DNA of 7,169 bases, from the NCBI GenBank assembly GCA_003135315.1, contig PLBD01000344.1, forward strand, positions 1 through 7,169, in the 5' to 3' direction. The notes beneath the pieces were generated by a model that saw only the letters and a list, made by a program, of their open reading frames with translations, was not told the origin of the DNA and searched no databases. Source of the DNA: Acidobacteriaceae bacterium (lineage in GTDB: Bacteria > Acidobacteriota > Terriglobia > Terriglobales > Acidobacteriaceae). This document shows positions 5,115 to 7,169 of the stretch, one piece after another. Position numbers and translations under genes: made by a program. Each line of letters starts with the position of its first letter. The first letter of the stretch is position 1.

Positions 5115-7169
5115 GTGCCGACCTCGCGCCGCACCGTGTACTTGGTTCTGACCTTGAGCCTGTTGGCGGCATCGCTGCCCGCGGTCGCGCAAGTCGTAAC
5201 TGCAACCTTGCCCGCCGGGACGCTACCCGTTAGCGTCGCGGTGAACGCTACCACCAACAATATTTACGTACCCAACCAATGTGGCAGCGATCCCACCTGC
5301 CAAAGTCTGGGCACGGTGACCGTGATTAATGGCGCTACCAACACCGCAGCCGTTACGGTGGGATACTCTCCGTTCGCGGTGGCCGTGAATGCGGCGACCA
5401 ATACGATCTACGTGACGAACAGTTGCGGTAACGACCCCACCTGCCAAAGCTCCGGCACGGTCACGGTGATCAACGGATCGAACAACAGTACCGCGACGGT
5501 TACGGTGGGATACACGCCCATTGCTTTGGCCGCGGACGCGGCGACCAACATGATTTACGTGGCCAATTACTGCGGCAACGACCCCACTTGCCAGAGCCCC
5601 GGGACCGTGACCGTCATTAACGCGAACAACAATAACAGCACCGCGACGATCAACGTGGGAGATTTTCCCGAGGATATAGCGGTGAACTCCACGACCAACA
5701 AGATCTATGTCGCCAACCGCTGTGGCAACGACATAACCTGCAGCAGCGTTGGCACCACGACGGTGATTAACGGCAACAATAACACTACGGTGGCGGTTCC
5801 GGTCGGGTTCGCGCCCTACAATCTCGATCTCGACGCGACCACCAATATGATCTATGTCTCGAATAACTGCGGTAACGACGTCACCTGTAAGAGCCCAGGC
5901 ACGGTCACTGTGATCAACGGCATCACCAATACGACCGCGACGGTCCCGGTCGGCGTTTCTCCCGAGGGCATTGCGGTCGACGCCGTCACCAACCAGATTT
6001 ACGTCGCCAACGAGTGCGGCAAGGACGGCTCGTGCCTCAGTCCGGGCACGGTCACGGTGATCAACGGCGCCACCAACAACACCACCGCCGTGGGCGTCGG
6101 GTTCAGCCCGCTGGTCGTTAATATCGACACGACGACCAACCAGATTTATGTGACGAATTTCTGCGGCAACGATGTTAACTGCAAGAGCGCCGGAACCATC
6201 AGCGCGATCAACGGGGCAACCAATTCCGCTTTGCCGATTGCGGTTGGAGATGGACCCAGCGGAGTTGCGGCCAACGCAACAACCAACACGGTCTATGTTC
6301 CCAATTCCAACGACGGAACCGTATCCGTCATCGGGGCAAATACCAAACTGCAACTGGTCAACGTTACGCCCTGCCGTTTAGTGGACACCCGCGGCCAGGA
6401 CGGGGAGTTTGGCGGCCCACCCATTCAGGGCGGCACTTATCGCAGCTTCCCCATCCCGCAAAATACCAATTGCAATATTCCCGCCAGCGCCGCCGCGTAT
6501 TCCCTGAATGTCACGGTGGTTCCACATACGACGCTGGGGTATTTGACCATCTGGCCCACGCCGCAACAGCAGCCCGTGGTATCCACGCTGAACTCCCCGG
6601 ATGGCCGCATCAAGGCTAACGCCGCCATCGTACCGGCAGGCGTAGGCGGCGCGGTCAGCGTGTACGTTACCGATACCACCGACGTCATCCTGGACATCGA
6701 TGGCTACTTCGCTCCGGCCACTCAGCAAACCTATCAGTTCTATCCGCTGACGCCGTGCCGCCTGGTGGACACGCGCGGCACCGATGGCAGCCTCGGAGGA
6801 CCGCGCCTGGCCGCGAAAACGCCGCGCAGCTTCCCGCTGCTGACGAGCAGTTGCATTCCGGCAGGTCTCAATCCGCTGGCGTATTCGCTCAACTTTACGG
6901 TCGTGCCCAATCCGTCGGGTCAGCCGCTGGGCTATCTGACGGTCTGGCCAACCGGCGAGTCGCAACCCGTCGTCTCGACCCTGAACAATCCGACCGCGAC
7001 GGTTGTGGCCAATGCCGCGATTGTGCCCGCAGGCACGAACGGAGACGTCGAAGTCTATGCCTATAACACCACCGATCTCTTAATCGACATTGACGGCTAC
7101 TTTGCCACGCCGGGAACGGGCGGATTGTCGATGTATCCGGTGGCGCCGTGTCGCGTGCTGGACACGCGC
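5115..7169 (+). CDS. Exported YVTN-type beta-propeller protein with tandem LDTR-GYF domains, 3' end outside window
   Basis: The frame is open from a GTG at 5115 to the right edge, 685 codons with no stop. Residues 1-25 are a Sec signal peptide (PTSRR, hydrophobic core, AVA before Q26). Eight repeats of 48-50 residues start at the prolines at 38, 86, 135, 185, 234, 283, 332 and 381. They share the pattern P-x3-AV-x2-TTN-x-IYV-x-N ... GTVTVINGxTNT-x-TVxVG, characteristic of YVTN/NHL-type beta-propellers. The first seven carry a Cys-x5-Cys loop (CGNDPTC and variants); the eighth is short and lacks it. From about 413 come LDTR-GYF domains of about 120-130 residues, with PCRLVDTR at 419 and 547 and a third, PCRVLDTR, at 678. 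Each full copy ends in DIDGYFA. Function is unknown; propellers of this type usually serve binding or scaffolding roles, and the exported, disulfide-rich build suggests a cell-surface or secreted protein. It follows the large exported protein by 123 bp on the same strand and may share its transcript. Confidence 0.92.
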   Translation, partial: MPTSRRTVYLVLTLSLLAASLPAVAQVVTATLPAGTLPVSVAVNATTNNIYVPNQCGSDPTCQSLGTVTVINGATNTAAVTVGYSPFAVAVNAATNTIYVTNSCGNDPTCQSSGTVTVINGSNNSTATVTVGYTPIALAADAATNMIYVANYCGNDPTCQSPGTVTVINANNNNSTATINVGDFPEDIAVNSTTNKIYVANRCGNDITCSSVGTTTVINGNNNTTVAVPVGFAPYNLDLDATTNMIYVSNNCGNDVTCKSPGTVTVINGITNTTATVPVGVSPEGIAVDAVTNQIYVANECGKDGSCLSPGTVTVINGATNNTTAVGVGFSPLVVNIDTTTNQIYVTNFCGNDVNCKSAGTISAINGATNSALPIAVGDGPSGVAANATTNTVYVPNSNDGTVSVIGANTKLQLVNVTPCRLVDTRGQDGEFGGPPIQGGTYRSFPIPQNTNCNIPASAAAYSLNVTVVPHTTLGYLTIWPTPQQQPVVSTLNSPDGRIKANAAIVPAGVGGAVSVYVTDTTDVILDIDGYFAPATQQTYQFYPLTPCRLVDTRGTDGSLGGPRLAAKTPRSFPLLTSSCIPAGLNPLAYSLNFTVVPNPSGQPLGYLTVWPTGESQPVVSTLNNPTATVVANAAIVPAGTNGDVEVYAYNTTDLLIDIDGYFATPGTGGLSMYPVAPCRVLDTR
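5226..6350 (+). repeat. Tandem YVTN-type propeller repeats, seven full and one short
   Basis: The repeat unit is 144-150 bp and encodes one propeller blade. Units are clearly related at DNA level: phrases such as GGCACGGTCACGGTGATCAA recur at about 5456 and 6046, with a one-base variant near 5900. They have nonetheless diverged, which fits old duplication under selection for the blade fold rather than a recent expansion. The last unit, from 6255, lacks the cysteine loop and the closing strand. Confidence 0.88.
6351..7169 (+). repeat. Tandem LDTR-GYF domain repeats, two full copies and the start of a third
   Basis: Coding repeats of about 384-393 bp. Shared landmarks in order are PCRLVDTRG, FGGP or LGGP, RSFP, a second cysteine followed by IPA, AYSLN, TVVP, LGYLT-WPT, QPVVSTLN, ANAAIVPAG, V-VY, TTD and IDIDGYFA or LDIDGYFA. 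Copy 1 spans about 6351-6719 and copy 2 about 6732-7115. The third is cut by the window edge just after its LDTR motif. The two cysteines of each copy (420/453 and 548/580 in the protein) probably form a disulfide, which is inference. Related PVRLLDTR-GYF domains occur in exported proteins of several phyla, to my recollection; their role is not established. Confidence 0.85.

Noticed and set aside
5226..6254. A CRISPR-like or other noncoding tandem array, because of the regular repeats of about 147 bp
   Set aside because: The periodicity is in codon phase and encodes propeller blades; the units are divergent, and there is no short repeat with unique spacers.
5223..6353. A 376-codon open frame on the minus strand, rich in repeated DRVGRR/NHRDRA-like phrases
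   Set aside because: It lies antisense to the propeller repeats and its periodicity mirrors theirs. The plus-strand frame has a signal peptide, a ribosome binding site and clear domain motifs, so the minus frame is a by-product of repetitive, GC-rich codons.

Overview
The window looks like a stretch of an Acidobacteriota chromosome (Solibacter/Koribacter-like). The strongest clue is the C-terminal tail of the last gene. It carries tandem copies of a domain that opens with PCRLVDTR and closes with DIDGYF, with AYSLN-TVVP, GYLT-WP, PVVSTLN and ANAAIVPAG motifs between. I recall this domain as abundant in acidobacterial secreted proteins. The moderately high GC, the GTG starts and the style of the other products fit, but this assignment rests on recall, not a search.

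Layout. (1) From the left edge to 1085 (+): C-terminal part of a polytopic membrane protein that resembles a family 39 (ArnT/PMT-like) glycosyltransferase. Its start lies outside the window. (2) 1095-1610 (-): a small membrane-anchored protein of unknown function, convergent with gene 1 and separated from it by 9 bp. (3) About 1611-2129: a divergent intergenic region of roughly 520 bp with weak promoter candidates, a small hairpin and a good Shine-Dalgarno site at its right end. (4) 2130-4991 (+): a 953-residue exported protein with an N-terminal Ig/FN3-like region, a central helical region resembling an alpha/alpha toroid, and a C-terminal FN3-like domain. (5) 4992-5114: a short gap with an inverted repeat. 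(6) 5115 to the right edge (+): at least 685 residues, still open at the window end. This is an exported beta-propeller protein with eight YVTN-type repeats, followed by two full LDTR-GYF domains and the start of a third.

The theme is the cell envelope: a membrane glycosyltransferase, a membrane-anchored small protein and two large exported multidomain proteins. Genes 4 and 6 point the same way and could be co-transcribed, but a shared pathway is inference only. I see no RNA gene, mobile element, CRISPR array or defence system. The most distinctive feature is the propeller, in which seven successive repeats each carry a Cys-x5-Cys loop (CGNDPTC-like), and the repeat register suggests an eight-bladed ring closed by an N-terminal strand.
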